Positions 1 to 12,700 of a stretch of DNA of 64,000 bases are shown here, piece after piece; within the stretch, counting starts at the first letter, position 1; every line of letters begins with the position of its first letter. A program made the translations under genes and the position numbers. The notes under the pieces were generated by a model. The model had not been told where the DNA came from. It was given only the letters and a program-made list of their open reading frames with translations, and searched no databases. The DNA lies in contig VWZW01002764.1 in assembly GCA_013397115.1 (NCBI GenBank), forward strand, positions 1,059,020-1,123,019, given 5' to 3'. Origin of the DNA: Edolisoma coerulescens (taxonomy: Eukaryota; Chordata; Aves; Passeriformes; Campephagidae).

Positions 1-2920
1 AGTAGAACCCCATCTGGAAGCTTGAAGGCACTTTCAGCAGTCCTGCTTTGCTAAAAACAAATCCAAAAGCAGTTCCTGTGGCTCCACTGACACACAGTGA
101 CTTGCTAAGTCAGAGTAACTCAGTTGTAACTGTGTGCTCACACTCTTCTGTGTCCAGAAAGCCACACATGAGCATAGGATCCACATTCCTGGACTGTGTA
201 GTGCTTTGGAATGACATACTGTCCTGAACTATTCCTCAGGGTCACCCTGAACAGGCCTTGGTAGAGCACATGAAAAGTTCATTTTCACCTGCTTCATCTT
301 AGCAGGTTGCACCTCTTGGTGGAAAAAGACACAGGGGATAAAATCTTCAGCAAATCTGCCTGACTACATCCATAAAATGGCTGGAGAAGTACCTCTTATA
401 GATAAGAGTAAATCCTTGGGAGGTTCTCCTTCAAGAAAAAAATGCTCACTTTTTCCCCCACCATCAGAGTGTTCATATAAACCTATAACCAGTTCAGGCT
501 GTTTCTCCCTCTGGGAGATTTCAAGTGATTTGATTCAGCTTTCTAACATTGTTCAAGGTAGACTTCATCTCCCCTAGCACTCATCAAAGCTGCTAATAGG
601 TACTTCAGAACTCATAAAGAGATGACCAAATCTTGGGCATTGGGGACTCTGGCTCATTTATCTTCCACAGGCAGAATCAGATCTGATTTTTTGCACTGCC
701 TGCTCAGATGCTAATGCAGTGCATGGTCCCTGCCTCCTCATGGAAGCTTCCCTTGCAGTAACAGTCTGCTGTGAAAACACAAGAAAGGCAACACAGACTT
801 CATATGGCTTCTACATTTAACTACAGGCAGATGGAGAACTGAGGGGGGAAAAAAAAGGAAAAGGAAAAAAGAGTTTTACTTTGAATTCGGTTACTAGGAG
901 TGGGGAAGAGGAGATAAAGAAACCAAAGCCAACACAAAAGTTTTAAACACAAGCCTCCTTATTTGTGTAACTAGGAATAGAGAAGCTGTGAGGCCCAGAT
1001 TTCATGTGCTCTATGAAGATCTTTGGAGGTCTCAGGATCTTAGTTAACACAGAGTGAGTGGATCCATGCCATTTTCAATAAAGTTAGAGTATTTTATTTA
1101 GATCTGATTCCATGTATTACAGTGAACTTTTCCTCATTTTACGATGATAATCTAATTATTATGCTGCTACTGATATAACACAATAATTAGATTCAGGTCC
1201 AGATATACAAGGGAAGTTGTGTTGGTGGAGTGACATTTATGTACTACTAGAAACACCTGCACATATTAAGGACAACTTCATGACTAGCTAGCAAGAAGTG
1301 ACACTTAATAGTCCTTTTTGTCAAAATGACTGTTTTGATATAAAAAAATTTCCCATTGAAGACAAAGATGTGTAAACTTACTCTGCAAGGATTATCATTA
1401 GAACTCTCTTTTTTTTTCCTTTTTGGAGGAGTTTAAGCTCAGTTTCCCTTGATATGACTTTTCAGACTGCAGTTACTGTTGCTGTACTGTAACCTGGGTT
1501 TGACTGCAGTTCTAACAAATAATCATAGATAATAAATATAAACCCCCCACCTTCCAAACTGCAGTCTAAAAAATATAACCTCTGCCTGGAGTCTATTCAT
1601 ATGGCAAGCAGCCTCATTTCTTTCCAACACAACACTCCAAAGTGCAGGTATTCAGTTAGTAGAGAAGAGACTCTCGTTGTAGGAGTTCCAGGTTGATTTT
1701 GTTGTTTGCTGGATGCTGTGGCTGAGTAGGGATTGCCTGTTCCTCAAGGCCACGGCCTCAGTTCACTGTCTGGGACTATGGGTAGCATGGGAGTAAGAAT
1801 ACAAAGCTCAGTCTAGCAGCTCCCCTGATGCAATTATCCTAATCCACAGGCAACACTGTTCTCTTCTTTGCCTGAGGAGCCTTGGGATCAGATTGTGTCC
1901 TGCATGGTGCTGTGGGGCAGGGAGGAGAAGGGGAGCTTTAGCTACTCTGAGAAATCTGAAAGAGCATTTAACTACATCAAGCCACATAATCAGAAAAGCC
2001 TTTCTGCCTTCTCCTAGCATCAGAATGCTAAAAATCAGCCACCAAAGCTGCTTCTTCAACAGAAGATAAAGACATGCCCCTTTGGAGGACAGGTCACCTT
2101 AAGCTCGGTGCCTGTGACGGGCGGCGGGGTCATCCTCTGGGGACACCTCTGTGTCTCCTTCCCCTGGCGCCAGGAGCAGCCCAGCCTGTGGGTGCTGGCA
2201 CAGACAGCTCGCCCTCGCTGAGATGGATTCCACCCTCCCTGTCAGGTCTTCGGTTCGTTGTTTTTATTATGACTTGAATTGACATATTTCATTACATACG
2301 ATCACCCTCTGCCCCACCGTGCATTCATCACACGTGTCAGCTCTGCTTTTCCAATCTGCTGCTTGATTAGCCTTTGTTAACAGGAGCACCCCAATGATAC
2401 ACATGGGGCCGTGTACCTTTTGCTCGGGTGCTGGAGGACACCATTGCCAAGAGGCTCCCAGATAAAAGTAGTCAGAGCCAGAGCAAGGCCCAAGGACATC
2501 AGGAAAGCCAACTCTGTTCCCAGCTCTGCTCCCAACCTGCGGCGCAGACATGGCCCAGCATCTTCTCACTCACCCTGGGTGCCTGCAAATTCTCTCCACT
2601 CTTTCTCTCTGCAGTCCAGCAGCTCATCAGCCGTCACCTTGTGCTGTGTGCTTGTGCCTATTACAGGGGCTGTCATTTTGGTACAGTACTTTAGGGGAGA
2701 AGTCACTCTCAAGCTCCTGTTGGTGACAAAAGCAGTGGTACATGGGGGCAGTTGGCTGGAGGAATGACAGAATTAGAGAGTTATTGTACCATGTCCCCCA
2801 GTATTGGGAGAGATTATAGATGCCACATGGGCTCTTGCAATGGGAAGCTAAGCAAGGGCAGCCAGCAGAATCCATTTATGAAGAGTAGGTCATCCTCAGC
2901 AAATATGATTAACTCCTTGG
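1..2920. other. Non-coding stretch, no gene seen
   Basis: Ordinary AT-leaning sequence. The open frames here are at most 118 codons and have no recognisable protein features. Visible items are a purine-rich run near 841-873 and an inverted repeat at 1149-1193, listed separately. I see no repeat family before the CR1 relic that starts near 2925. Confidence 0.6.
1149..1193. repeat. Perfect 12-bp inverted repeat around TAATTA cores
   Basis: The left arm aatctaattatt (1149-1160) is the exact reverse complement of the right arm aataattagatt (1182-1193), with a 21-nt spacer. Each arm carries a TAATTA core, the classic homeodomain target. It could be a hairpin, a paired homeodomain site, or a relic of a small inverted-repeat transposon. 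The arms are read directly; any function is inference. Confidence 0.6.
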
Positions 2921-2924
2921 AGTG

Positions 2925-3300
2925 GAGGTGACGATGAGAGCTGACAGGGCTGAAGCAGCAGACGTAATTGACTTGGACTTCCACAAGGCTTTTTTTTTTT
3001 CTCCATACAATACCGCATAAAAGACTTAGGGTTAATAAGTCTGGCATTGATAGTGAAATCCTCAATTGGCTACAAAAAAGAATGGCTCGGTAACCGAGGT
3101 TAGACAAGTTGGAAAGTGGTGATAAATGGATACAGATGGGGTAACGGTGAGAGGTGAGAAGTGGAGTGCCTCTGGGAGCAGAGGTGGGGGCTTGTTCATG
3201 CATCAGTGACCCACCCGAGAGGGGGATGGAAAGTGAAGTGTGCACGTCGTCAGAAGACACAGAACTGTGAGGGGAGTAGAGGGAGACCACATGTGAGGAG
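2925..3300 (+). mobile_element. Old CR1/L3-type LINE, ORF2 reverse-transcriptase relic
   Basis: The plus strand follows the CR1 reverse-transcriptase region in order. The frame at 2970-2993 reads D-L-D-F-H-K-A-F, matching the family's motif A (D-x-S-K-A-F type) that holds a catalytic aspartate. This is followed by 'taccgcataa', a region resembling 'ctcaattggctac', then 'gtggtgataaatgg' and 'gtggagtgcctctggg' (the family's 'gtgg-gtccc-caggg' segment). It ends near 'gcagaagacacagaactg', corresponding to the conserved 'gcagatgacacaaaactg'. A T-run at 2991-3000 and many indels destroy the frame. It is strongly diverged, so it is an ancient insertion rather than a recent avian CR1. Further decayed sequence may continue to about 3560. 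The 250-codon antisense frame over 2814-3566 is a by-product of this relic. Confidence 0.7.
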
Positions 3301-3737
3301 ACAGAGTTAAAGACAGGCAGGATAACAGACATCCCCATACAATGCAAACTGGAGAAATTGCAAAAACAGCTCAGAGTGTAAAGAGCTGGGGAAAGGACAG
3401 GTGGGATTGTTTTTCTGCAAAATTGATTAAGAGTAGGGTGTGAGATGATAACAGAAAAATTCTCCACAGCTAAAGGAGATACATCCTTCAGGGGTAGAAT
3501 GAAGCTTAACTGTGAGTGCTGGACACTAGCACTGCAATCCAATAGTGCAAACCCCATTTCAGTCAAGATTTTTCTTTTTTATTCTATGAACAACTTATCC
3601 ATTAACTGGTGTGTCCATTAACTGATCAACATTTTAATCTGTCTACCTATTACCCAGCCCTTGCCAGTTCAAAAGCTGAGAACCCCAAAGTTTTAAATGA
3701 TTTCATCCTTGTATTCAGCCCTTTAGCATTAAGGAAG

Positions 3738-3800
3738 TATTATCTCCACTTTACAAAGATCAAAAAGCATAAAGATATTAAATTTAGTTACCAGCTGTCA
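3738..3800 (-). mobile_element. MIR-like SINE (or L2) tail relic
   Basis: Read on the plus strand, 'tattatctccactttaca' followed by 'aaagcataaagatatta' matches the reverse complement of the MIR 3' half, whose usual form is 'tattatccccattttaca' followed by 'ggcacagagaggttaa'. It is heavily diverged and short. An L2 tail would look similar. The recognition is by eye only. Confidence 0.4.
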
Positions 3801-5270
3801 TAATTCTATCACAAATCCTGCAATACTTTGAGATTTTCTTTTCCATTTCTGATGGTCAAGGAAGATTCATGATAATCAAATGGTTTTATTCCGTTAGTCC
3901 ATATATAATTTCATAGTCCAGGCCTTTAGAGGACCTCTCCAAACAGCCAAGTGAGCACAGTTAGAGTATGGCCTCTGCAATACTTTGTTTTACTGTGCAA
4001 ACAAAAGGTTGCTTACATGAATGTTTGCAGAAAGCAAGTGTCACTGAGGCAAACACGTGGCCTCTCCTAGATAAATGCTTTTTGCAATATTTGTCCAGCT
4101 GTAGTGATTTTTCAGCTTGTGGTTGGAAAAGTGACCTCTGATTTGACCTTAGGAGGCAGGTTCTCCAGCCACCCACCACAGCAAACTCTGCTTCTCAGCA
4201 GAGTAAGATGATCTGGCACACGCCAAAGTTACAGATTTTTTACTGTAAAGAGTCTCTGCCTGTGCACCGGGAACAAGAGCTAAATCTGAGAGCTCTAAAA
4301 ATGCAAACATCTAATCCTGGATTTGGTCAAAGCAAGACTTTCAGTAACTTAACGGGGACAAAAGTAAAACGTACTTGGCCATTGCCAAAGTGAGTTGCTG
4401 AGTTATTTGCACTGGTGGAGGAAATTTCCTGGAACACCAAGATCTACCCTACTTGTTCTACCCACCTCAGCAATGGGAAAAACTCCCATTGACTCCAGCA
4501 GAGCAGAGCTGGTCTGGAGCTGAACACTTCTTAAATTCCACCTCAGTGCTTATAACTTGCAGATAACTGCAGATAGGACATTCAAGTTCCCTAACCCAAG
4601 AGCTTAAAGCCTAATAGAAGATAAAAGCAACATATGAAATATTGTCCATATTAAAAAGAGAAGCAGAATAAGTGGAGAGGGACAGTGTTAAGGACCAGAC
4701 CAGCATGCACATAGCTAAAAGCATGTTTTACTAGTGCAAACCTCTTTCTAACTGCAAATAATTAACAGTATTAAAAACATCCAGCTCTAAACAAGCACTG
4801 CTTAAAATGCTCCAAATCCCCAAATTCAGCAAAGCCCTCGAAGCTCATATTGAACATTCAGCATGCCACACTGATGGCACACGAGCAGTTGCTCTGGCAA
4901 TTTCCTCAGCTGGGGTCACAGTGCCAAACTGTGATGCCTCTGTGCCACTCCTTGCTTGGAGTTGGGATTAGATTGGGTGGATGAAAAAAAGAACCATACT
5001 GCTTTCCTTAATCTTGTTTTCCTTAAAAGCAGAAGCCACTTCACCTATGCCACGTCTACCTTGTAATTATCCTTTGTCTGTTTTGGAGTTGTGCATTTAA
5101 GTGCTTTTTTCTGCTCTTTTGTCGCAACAGTCTGCTGCTTGTGATCATTGTTATCTAAGGAGAAAGATTTAAGGAGAAAGGAAAAGGATTTTTTTCTTCT
5201 TTTGCCGCACATTTGGAGATGGAAAATATTTCTTCTTTTTTTTTTTTTTTTAATACTTCCCATCCTAAAA
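3801..5270. other. Non-coding stretch
   Basis: I see no gene. Around 4456-4480 there is 'aactcccattgactcc', which resembles a widespread old amniote repeat, but it is too short to call. A T16 run lies at 5236-5251. Confidence 0.5.
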
Positions 5271-5279
5271 AGCTTCCCT

Positions 5280-5520
5280 GAACTCTTGTTTTATGGACAC
5301 ACAAAAAGCGTAATTTTCTTTGTGTAACTTGACACATCCCAGCGGCAGCACAGTGCTTGATTATTTGATGAGACAGCGTTGTGGATCACATGCACAATGG
5401 CCCCCGAGAAAATTACACCCTCCCAGGCTTCAGTGAGAATCTCTTTGATGACAAAAGAGTTATTATTATGAGTGTTATGCAGACAGGTCAAGCTCTTAAT
5501 AATTTCAGGAGTTGTTCCTT
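5280..5520. other. Candidate conserved non-coding block
   Basis: This is unique-looking, AT-rich sequence with regularly spaced homeodomain-like cores ('gcgtaatttt', 'cttgattatttgatgag', 'gagttattattatgag', 'ctcttaataatttc'). It has no repeat signature and differs in texture from its surroundings. An open frame of 66 codons runs antisense (5291-5491) but does not resemble a known protein. Conservation is not visible in one sequence, so this is an inference from motif density. Confidence 0.25.
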
Positions 5521-8500
5521 TATCATTTCTTAACTGTTTGGGCAGTACAAATGCAAAGGCAACTTCCAGTCCAAGGAGCAGAGACTGGATTTAGCAAATC
5601 GTTGAAAGCATTTGCTTAACTCTAAACATAAGGAACAACAGTTGAATTAGTGGGAGCACTCATGTACTGCACACTAAGGATGTGCTTTTATAGTTTTATT
5701 AACTCCACTTAATGAAGTTTAAAATATAGATAGAGAGATATATTTGTAAGTCTGCTGAAATCATGCTCTTTCTCTTCCCTGTCAGAGCAGTAGCCTTCAT
5801 TAACTCAGCACTCTGCAGCCTGGATAACTAGGGCAGGACTTGCAGTAACTAGTATAGCAAGGTGAATTATTCATTATGAACTTTTTCTTGTGGAGGAATG
5901 TATCTTCTTGGTTTTTCTGCCCAGAGATTTTACATGAACATATCATGATTCTTTTTTTTTTAATATTTCGCCTTTCTTGAGGATTTCTTCAGCAAGGAAA
6001 TGGTGCAAACAAATTATGCCCAGTTGGTCATGACATGATCACAGCAGGACTCTGCTCAAGAGCTCTCCACTGAAATGTGTGAGTGGTCATCAAAGTTATA
6101 TGATTTCTCTATTAGGCTGGCTGAACAAAACATGGAACAAAGACAATTTTAATGTGAAGAATTCCTCTGATTTGCCCTTCAAAAGTAACTTTTTTTCTTG
6201 TCAAGATTTCCCAACTTACTCAAAATGTTCTTGCTTATCCCCAATATTTTGCCTGTTTCCACCTCTAATGGCACAGTATTCCTTTGGTCTTAACAGCCCA
6301 TTCCTAGCAAAAACTTTCTGAGACTCACTGCCAGGCTTAATAAGGCTCCCAGTGGGAAGAAATTGAGATCAACAAGGGATATCTCTGTGCTTATTATCAT
6401 GTTGAATCTAAGTAGTGTCATTCCTCAGAATTCATTAGTTTAACAACATTCCCAAAATATACTTGGCAAGTTGTAAATGTATCCTTTTGATTAAATTACT
6501 CAAAAGTTATAGATTTTCTTTTCTTTGTGTATACTTTTACTGAAAACTCACTCGACTTATGGATAGCCGTGAAAGTTTATTCTTTATTGGAATTAGCATG
6601 AGAAGCACTGGGAGTACTTTTAGCAATGTGCTTTTGATTAACGGATCATATTTTGAATGTTGTTAACAGAGGATTTTTAAGTGCAAGATTTCTTCTTGTA
6701 GAGGGTCCCACTCTGAAGTTGCTGCATCAGCAGTCCCTGCAGGAGAACACAGTGCACAGAACAGGAGGGGTAACTGTCCATCAGCATATCCCAGAGCAGA
6801 GATCCTGGGCAAAGGAAGCCCAGATGGGGAGAAAGGAGACCCAGGAACCAGCAGCCAGTTCAGCCACTTGTGGAATATGGGATCATGAAAGACCCTCAGG
6901 TACATATGGAACAAGAGGTACTGCTGAAAGTGGCTCTTTACCTGCAGAACCCCAGATTTCCACATCCATCCTTCTCAATCTAACGCAAGTGAAGAAAGCC
7001 TGATGCTTGTGGCAGCCACATTGTGCAGGAGAGAGGGCAGAGGTCTAACCATGGTTCCTCTGAATGGAGGAACAAATCCCCTTCAGCTCCAGGGCAGAGC
7101 CAACAGGCAGCCAGGGAGAAGGAGATGTTCCAGGGAGGGAAATGTTGCAGGGCAGGCGTTGGAGAAGCTGAAAGGCCTCAGCACTGGATGGTGCTTAGTC
7201 CTGCCTTGAACAAGGAAATAGTCACAGCACAGAGTCCTTCCATGAGCCTCCCTGGAAAGATGAGTTATGACAGAGAAGACACGGGACACATTTGTTTCCA
7301 GCTGTGTCTTGACTACAGATGTCTCTCAGGAAAGGTATTAGCCTGTCCAAGGAAATCTGTGGTGTCTGCTAAGCTCACGGCAGCTTGACACCTGCAAGGA
7401 ACATCGCAAAGAAGATAACGGGGAGCGTTTGGCAACCAAAGATTTGCTTGAGCCAACATGTCTGCTATTTGTAATTCATAGGCTTGGCAGAATGATCTGG
7501 GATTTTTCAGTGGTTTTCTCTCAACCCACAAAACAGATCTTGTTTTAAACCAGGCATTTTTCTGATCTGTTTTTAGCTTTGATATTATGGTCAGAAAGGG
7601 AAATCCCCAAAGATATATTGGTGGTTGAGGTACAACATCCTGAGTCTGAGAGATATAGCAATATCTTGAATATTCTCTCCCATCATTCTGAGCGAGTAAT
7701 TTCATTCTGGTTATCTGCACAATTCTGCAAAACAGCACAGATGTTTCGTAACAGTAACGCTCAGTGAACTCACACAATCTCTCTCCCAGTCACCTTTCTA
7801 TTCAGAAGCTGCGTATTTGTTTTCCTCTCCAGTGCTCTGCCTGGGCAGCAGATTAATCGTGGCCATACAAAATGGTGCCTGATAGAGCAATATAAAATAA
7901 ACAATTTGCAACAGATCCTGAGCTGTGTTCCATCAACCGCAGAAGCACAGGGGACACGGAGACAGCTTAGGTGGAGAAGGGGCTCATTTGTCATTAAGTC
8001 ACTGGCTGGTAACCTGCTGGTACACCTGGACCGAAGAGATTGGAAGGTCATAAGAAATGGAGAGGCTTATGGGGACAGAAAGCCAGACATGCATGCTTAT
8101 TTGCTGTCACAGTATGTGGACATGCAGTAGGGGAAGGGGTAATCCAACAAGTGGGGCCAGGTTGTACCACACACTTTTGGATGCTGGAAGACTGAACTTT
8201 TCCATCACAGTTACTATTTGAGTGTGAGCAATGTAAAGTGCGAGTTGTTTTCTTCCCCTTCCCACTATAAAACCTGAGATTTTGCAAGCCAAGCAGTGCT
8301 GAGTTATTCAAGACATGGAGCTGAATTAAAATATTCAGGAAAGGCTAGGTAGAATCTCATGTGAGACTGGAACTAGCCCTCAGGACTTTAAAACTTTAGT
8401 TCACCATGACTGTCATTGCATAAAATTTAGTAGACAGCAAAGGACAAAGTGTTATGACAAAGTGACATTTGCAAAGTGAACACATCTACTGCCAGGTGGG

Positions 8501-9596
8501 GAACTGGGTGAATGAACAAAGATGCCAGAAGACGTGTTTTCCTTGTCCTTTAGGAAGTTGTGTTGTTCAGTAGTTGTTCAGTAGTTGTGCCAGGATAGTG
8601 TTGCCTTTTTTTTCCCCTAAGAAAACAGCCCTTGTCTCATGCCTGGCATTTATAAGGGTAAAGATGTTAGCCCATAAAGACACTAAAAGCAAAGGTATTC
8701 AGTGATCCCAAACATTCTGACCGAGGGCCCAAGCTGATCCCCGCTTGTGTGACAGCACCCTCCAGCCATTTGAAACCATCTGATTTTCCAGCTCCATGGT
8801 GAAAATCAGAGCTGCAGTAGGAGAAGCATGTCCAAACAAGGCCAGAGTTAACTGGGCCAGGAATTATGGAAAGCTGTGAAAAATGAGCAGAAGAAAGCAG
8901 ACCTTCCCTGTAGTACTTGTCATAAAAAAGGCAAAATAGAAACAGACAGAAGAAAAAACATGCACAGAGAGTTAGACCAGAGTTGCCCCTGCTCCTGGGA
9001 GATCTGAGAGCAGTAACTCACCTCTCCAGGGCAAGCACCCACTGTCCACAGGCTCTGCATTTGTACAATTGAGACAGAAGAGGCTTGTAAGGGTGTTTTT
9101 GGCTTCAATTTTCCTGAATTTCATTCTTCACTGTCGTTTCTTTCCCCAAGATTGGAGAAATCTGCCTGGGAAATTCTGAGACAAACACTAGCTGCTGTTA
9201 GTCTATCATTTATTGAGTGATACCAAATGCCACTCAATTAAAAGACTGCTCCTTTACAGCTCCATTTCAAGTACTTTTGCTACCTCACAAGCAAAGCTGA
9301 AAAAGCCACTTTGCTTTCTTCAGACACAAAAAGACATTTTGAAGTAAACCCCACTAAAACAAACTTGGTCATATTTCATTAAAATTGGCAAGGACAGGAA
9401 TTTTCATGCTTTAGTTGCTGCTCTCCAAAGAGCTTCAAAGAACTTCACAAAGCCACTTCTCCGGTACTTCCTCATCCGAGCAGTCCTGCTGGACTCTTGG
9501 AAGTCTCTGCCTCTCCTTTCATGAGCAAGGCTGGCTTCATCAAGACCTAATGACCAAGCCCTGGGAGACGCTGAATACCTGCAGCCCAACATCTCT
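5521..9596. other. Non-coding stretch
   Basis: No gene is recognised. Open frames are at most 154 codons (7313-7777, minus strand) and have no family features. A short 11-bp tandem duplication, unit ttgttcagtag, lies at 8563-8588. Composition is otherwise ordinary. Confidence 0.55.
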
Positions 9597-9640
9597 GCGA
9601 GATCTCATTATGCCTTTCAACAGCGCTGAGACAAAGGGAA

Positions 9641-9700
9641 TGCCCCATTACACAGATGGATAAACTGAGTCATCGGGCTTTTAACACGACTTGCCCAAAT
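9641..9700 (-). mobile_element. MIR-like SINE tail relic
   Basis: The plus strand reads 'ccccattacacagatgga', 'taaactgag' and, after about 20 nt, 'acttgcccaaa'. This is the reverse complement of the MIR segment normally read as 'ccccattttacagatg-gg-aaactgaggc' and 'gacttgcccaagg'. Order and spacing are right. The element may extend to about 9597 on the left. Confidence 0.55.
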
Positions 9701-9739
9701 ACTTGAAGCATTGGCTAAATCTCACGCACCTCATCCAGG

Positions 9740-12700
9740 CAATTAGTGCCCTCATGGTGAGCGGGTCTGGGTGAATTACTAAGAAGAGAAAGATGTGGCA
9801 CTGAATAAATGACTGTGTGCACACTGTACACCGTGACTGAACTGCAGATTAGATCTGCTTAAACTAACTTTAAAATGAGCTAATACAGATATTAGCAACA
9901 GATTGGCAGGTTTAATCTGCAGGGCTGAGCTGTGGGGGCCAGCTGAAATGCCTGGGTCTGCTGGTGGAAGCAGGGATGCCTCCTTACCCTCCCTCCTCTA
10001 ACCACCAAACACTCTGCTGCCCGCTACAAATTGGTTTATAACTGAGGAAGAGTTCCCACATCAGATGCAGCCTGATAGCACTGTGAGGGTAGGAGCAGAC
10101 ATAACCTGGAAGGACTTGTTCCCCAGTCGAAGATTGTCTCGAGATTTGCACTGGCACAGGGCTCCTCCCAAAACTCCACAGCCCTTTGACAGCTGCCAGG
10201 AGGAGGCAAACCCAGCTTTGGGGCAGTGGACAAAGGCATCTCCTCCGTGCTGTGCTCACGAGGGGCACCTCCAGCTCCCTGGCCACCTTCCCACCCTTCC
10301 CAGCACGCAGCTCAGCCCCACGTCTTGGCAGCCCTCTGGAAAACCCAAAGTATGTGGTGAAAGCCTGCGTAAATCTGGTTAATTTAATTACTTCTGGGAG
10401 ATGGATATCTCTGGCTGTGGAGCCACATTAGTAAGCCTGATGTCAGCCCCTCCTGCGGCACACGCAGGTTGGGGCAGGAGGAGGTGCAGGGGTGCAGCCA
10501 GCGGGGCTGGAGGCTGCAGGAGGGATGCATGACAATGTACAGCCTCTGCCATCTGCCAGGGGGCAGAAACCAGGTTGGAAACTCAGATTTCAAGGCACAG
10601 ACCTGGACTTCTCTGTCTCATGCACAGCTTTGGGGTGGGGGCGGATTGGGAACACGGCGTGGGTCTCCTTTAGCACGATTTGCAAAATGATTCCATTGCC
10701 ATGGCTCCAAAAGCTCCTCATTGCTCCCAGCACAGCAGAGAGGCTCAAACAGCAAACAAGGCACAATGCTTATTCAGGCCTCAGGAAACCTTGGGCATGA
10801 GTCCAGACTGAGTTGGGTCGTTGTTCAACCTGCACGTATGTACTGCACCCTCCTGAAAGCAGCTGTGCCTTCCCCACTCCTGGGCGCTGTGTCACCTCAG
10901 GAGCCACGTTAGGCACCCTGCTCCCTCCCAGTCCTCGGGCAGCAAGGCCAGGGACACCTCTGCCACCTCTCCTATCTCACAAACCTCTTCAATGCCTTGT
11001 AGATAACTCCTCTTTCCTTCTGCTCCTGTACAACCACCTCACTTCAAAAAACCCTCCTTATTCACTGTGCTGAGGAAATGAATTCCACTATTTTCAGCAG
11101 GAGTTATGTACCAAGGATATCTGCAGGTATGAGGTCTGAGAGTGTATCTGAGCTCCAGGAGCTAGTGCATAAAGAACAAGAATTTCCTATAGAGTCTTAA
11201 ACCCAAATCATATTTCATTCAAAGCAGCTAATTTGCTTCATATAATCCAAGTTCTGGAGCAGCCCTTATAAATGGAAGCGATACCCTCCTGATATTCTCA
11301 GCAGAAGCATTTTCTTCTTATTTCTTTCTACATCCAAAGATTTTCTGGCACCCATATAAAGGTTAAATCTAGCCTGAAAGCATATGCCTTTCCTCTTTGA
11401 GTTTGATTAACTATGGCTGAAATGATACTGTGAACTGGAAGCTCTGATGACTGGAGTGGTATCAGACAGACAGACAAGCAGGGGGAGAAATGAGTCTTTT
11501 TAAGTTTTTGAAGTAGTTCTGAATGAGGTCTAAATTGCACCAAATAATGTGCTTAAATAAACTGCTAGCAAAGGAAACAGCTGTCAGAATATTATACTTC
11601 TGTGGATCCAAGTATATACCCTACAGTTATGGAACAGAAAATTGCCAAATGAAGATTTAAAGTGACAAGATCTGTGTGTGGCAGCAACAGCAGGTAAAAC
11701 ACAGGAGCCATTTAAGCAGCTTTAAATTTAACTGTCCCGTGTATTGAGTATTGAAATTTTTTTGTAGCTGCCTTGTGAGTTTTCCTCTCCATGCTTTGTT
11801 AACACAGCAAGTTTCAGACCACATCTAATGGTTTAAAGCAACATTTTTGAACAGTATTTCCAGCTCTAATAAAGCCTGTCTTGGATTTACTAGCAGAACA
11901 GGAACTGTCAAAAAAACACCTGAAAGGAACAAGGCATGAAAATAAATGTATTATTTTCTAAACCCCTCTCCTTGTTCCTTCTCCACATAACTTTAAGACT
12001 CACATGCTCTATTGACCGTGGGTGTGTGGGAAAGCTGGACCCACCACCTGAGTGACTCTTTTGTAGATATTCTTGTGCCAATGGCTTGACTCTTTGAGTA
12101 TTGGGGAACTTCAAGTTGGCAGCAATTGCCTCCAAACGTTTCACATCAGGGCTGTTTAGTGTGTGCAAGCACACAGCCTAAAGACCTCTCACTCCTTTCT
12201 GGATAGATCATGAGCAGGTGGGTCACTGCTGTTTGCTTTTGCACATCACCTCTGCTGCTTTGAAATCACTTTGCAAGCACGAGCATGGCACAAGCCCTTT
12301 GCAGGACAGCTTTTTAGTCTCCTCCCCTGCCTTGGGAAGCTCCCCAGCCCAGGCAGGAATATCAATTGAAGGTGCAATCCTGGCATTTGCAGGTTACAAT
12401 CATTTTGACCTTGGCGAAGAAGATGAGAAAGACTTGACCCTTTGGAGTTTCAGACATTCCAGTCAATTGTAAGCATCTCACCAGAGCTTGTGTTTGCAGG
12501 AGGAGGAGTTGAGTCCCTGGGTGTTCTGCTGGGGTCACAGGGTACCTCAGTGAGGTGGTCTGAATCTGGAAGCCCAGATCTAAATCTGACCCCCAGTTTA
12601 ACCACAGCAGCCTCCCAGTGCTCCCTCCCTCTCTCACAGAACTCAGAAAACAACACAGGCTAATTCAAAGTGAACTCACCAAAGAAATGCAAATAGAACA

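Noticed and set aside
2814..3566. 250-codon open frame, minus strand
   Set aside because: It lies antisense across the decayed CR1 relic, has no domain features and is serine/leucine-rich as chance frames often are.
10926..10975. Possible minus-strand CR1 tail ('ggccagggacacctctgcc')
   Set aside because: Only a short resemblance; the expected neighbouring CR1 words are absent.
11270..11285. 'ccttataaatgg' as a CArG box (SRF site)
   Set aside because: It has eight rather than six A/T bases between CC and GG.
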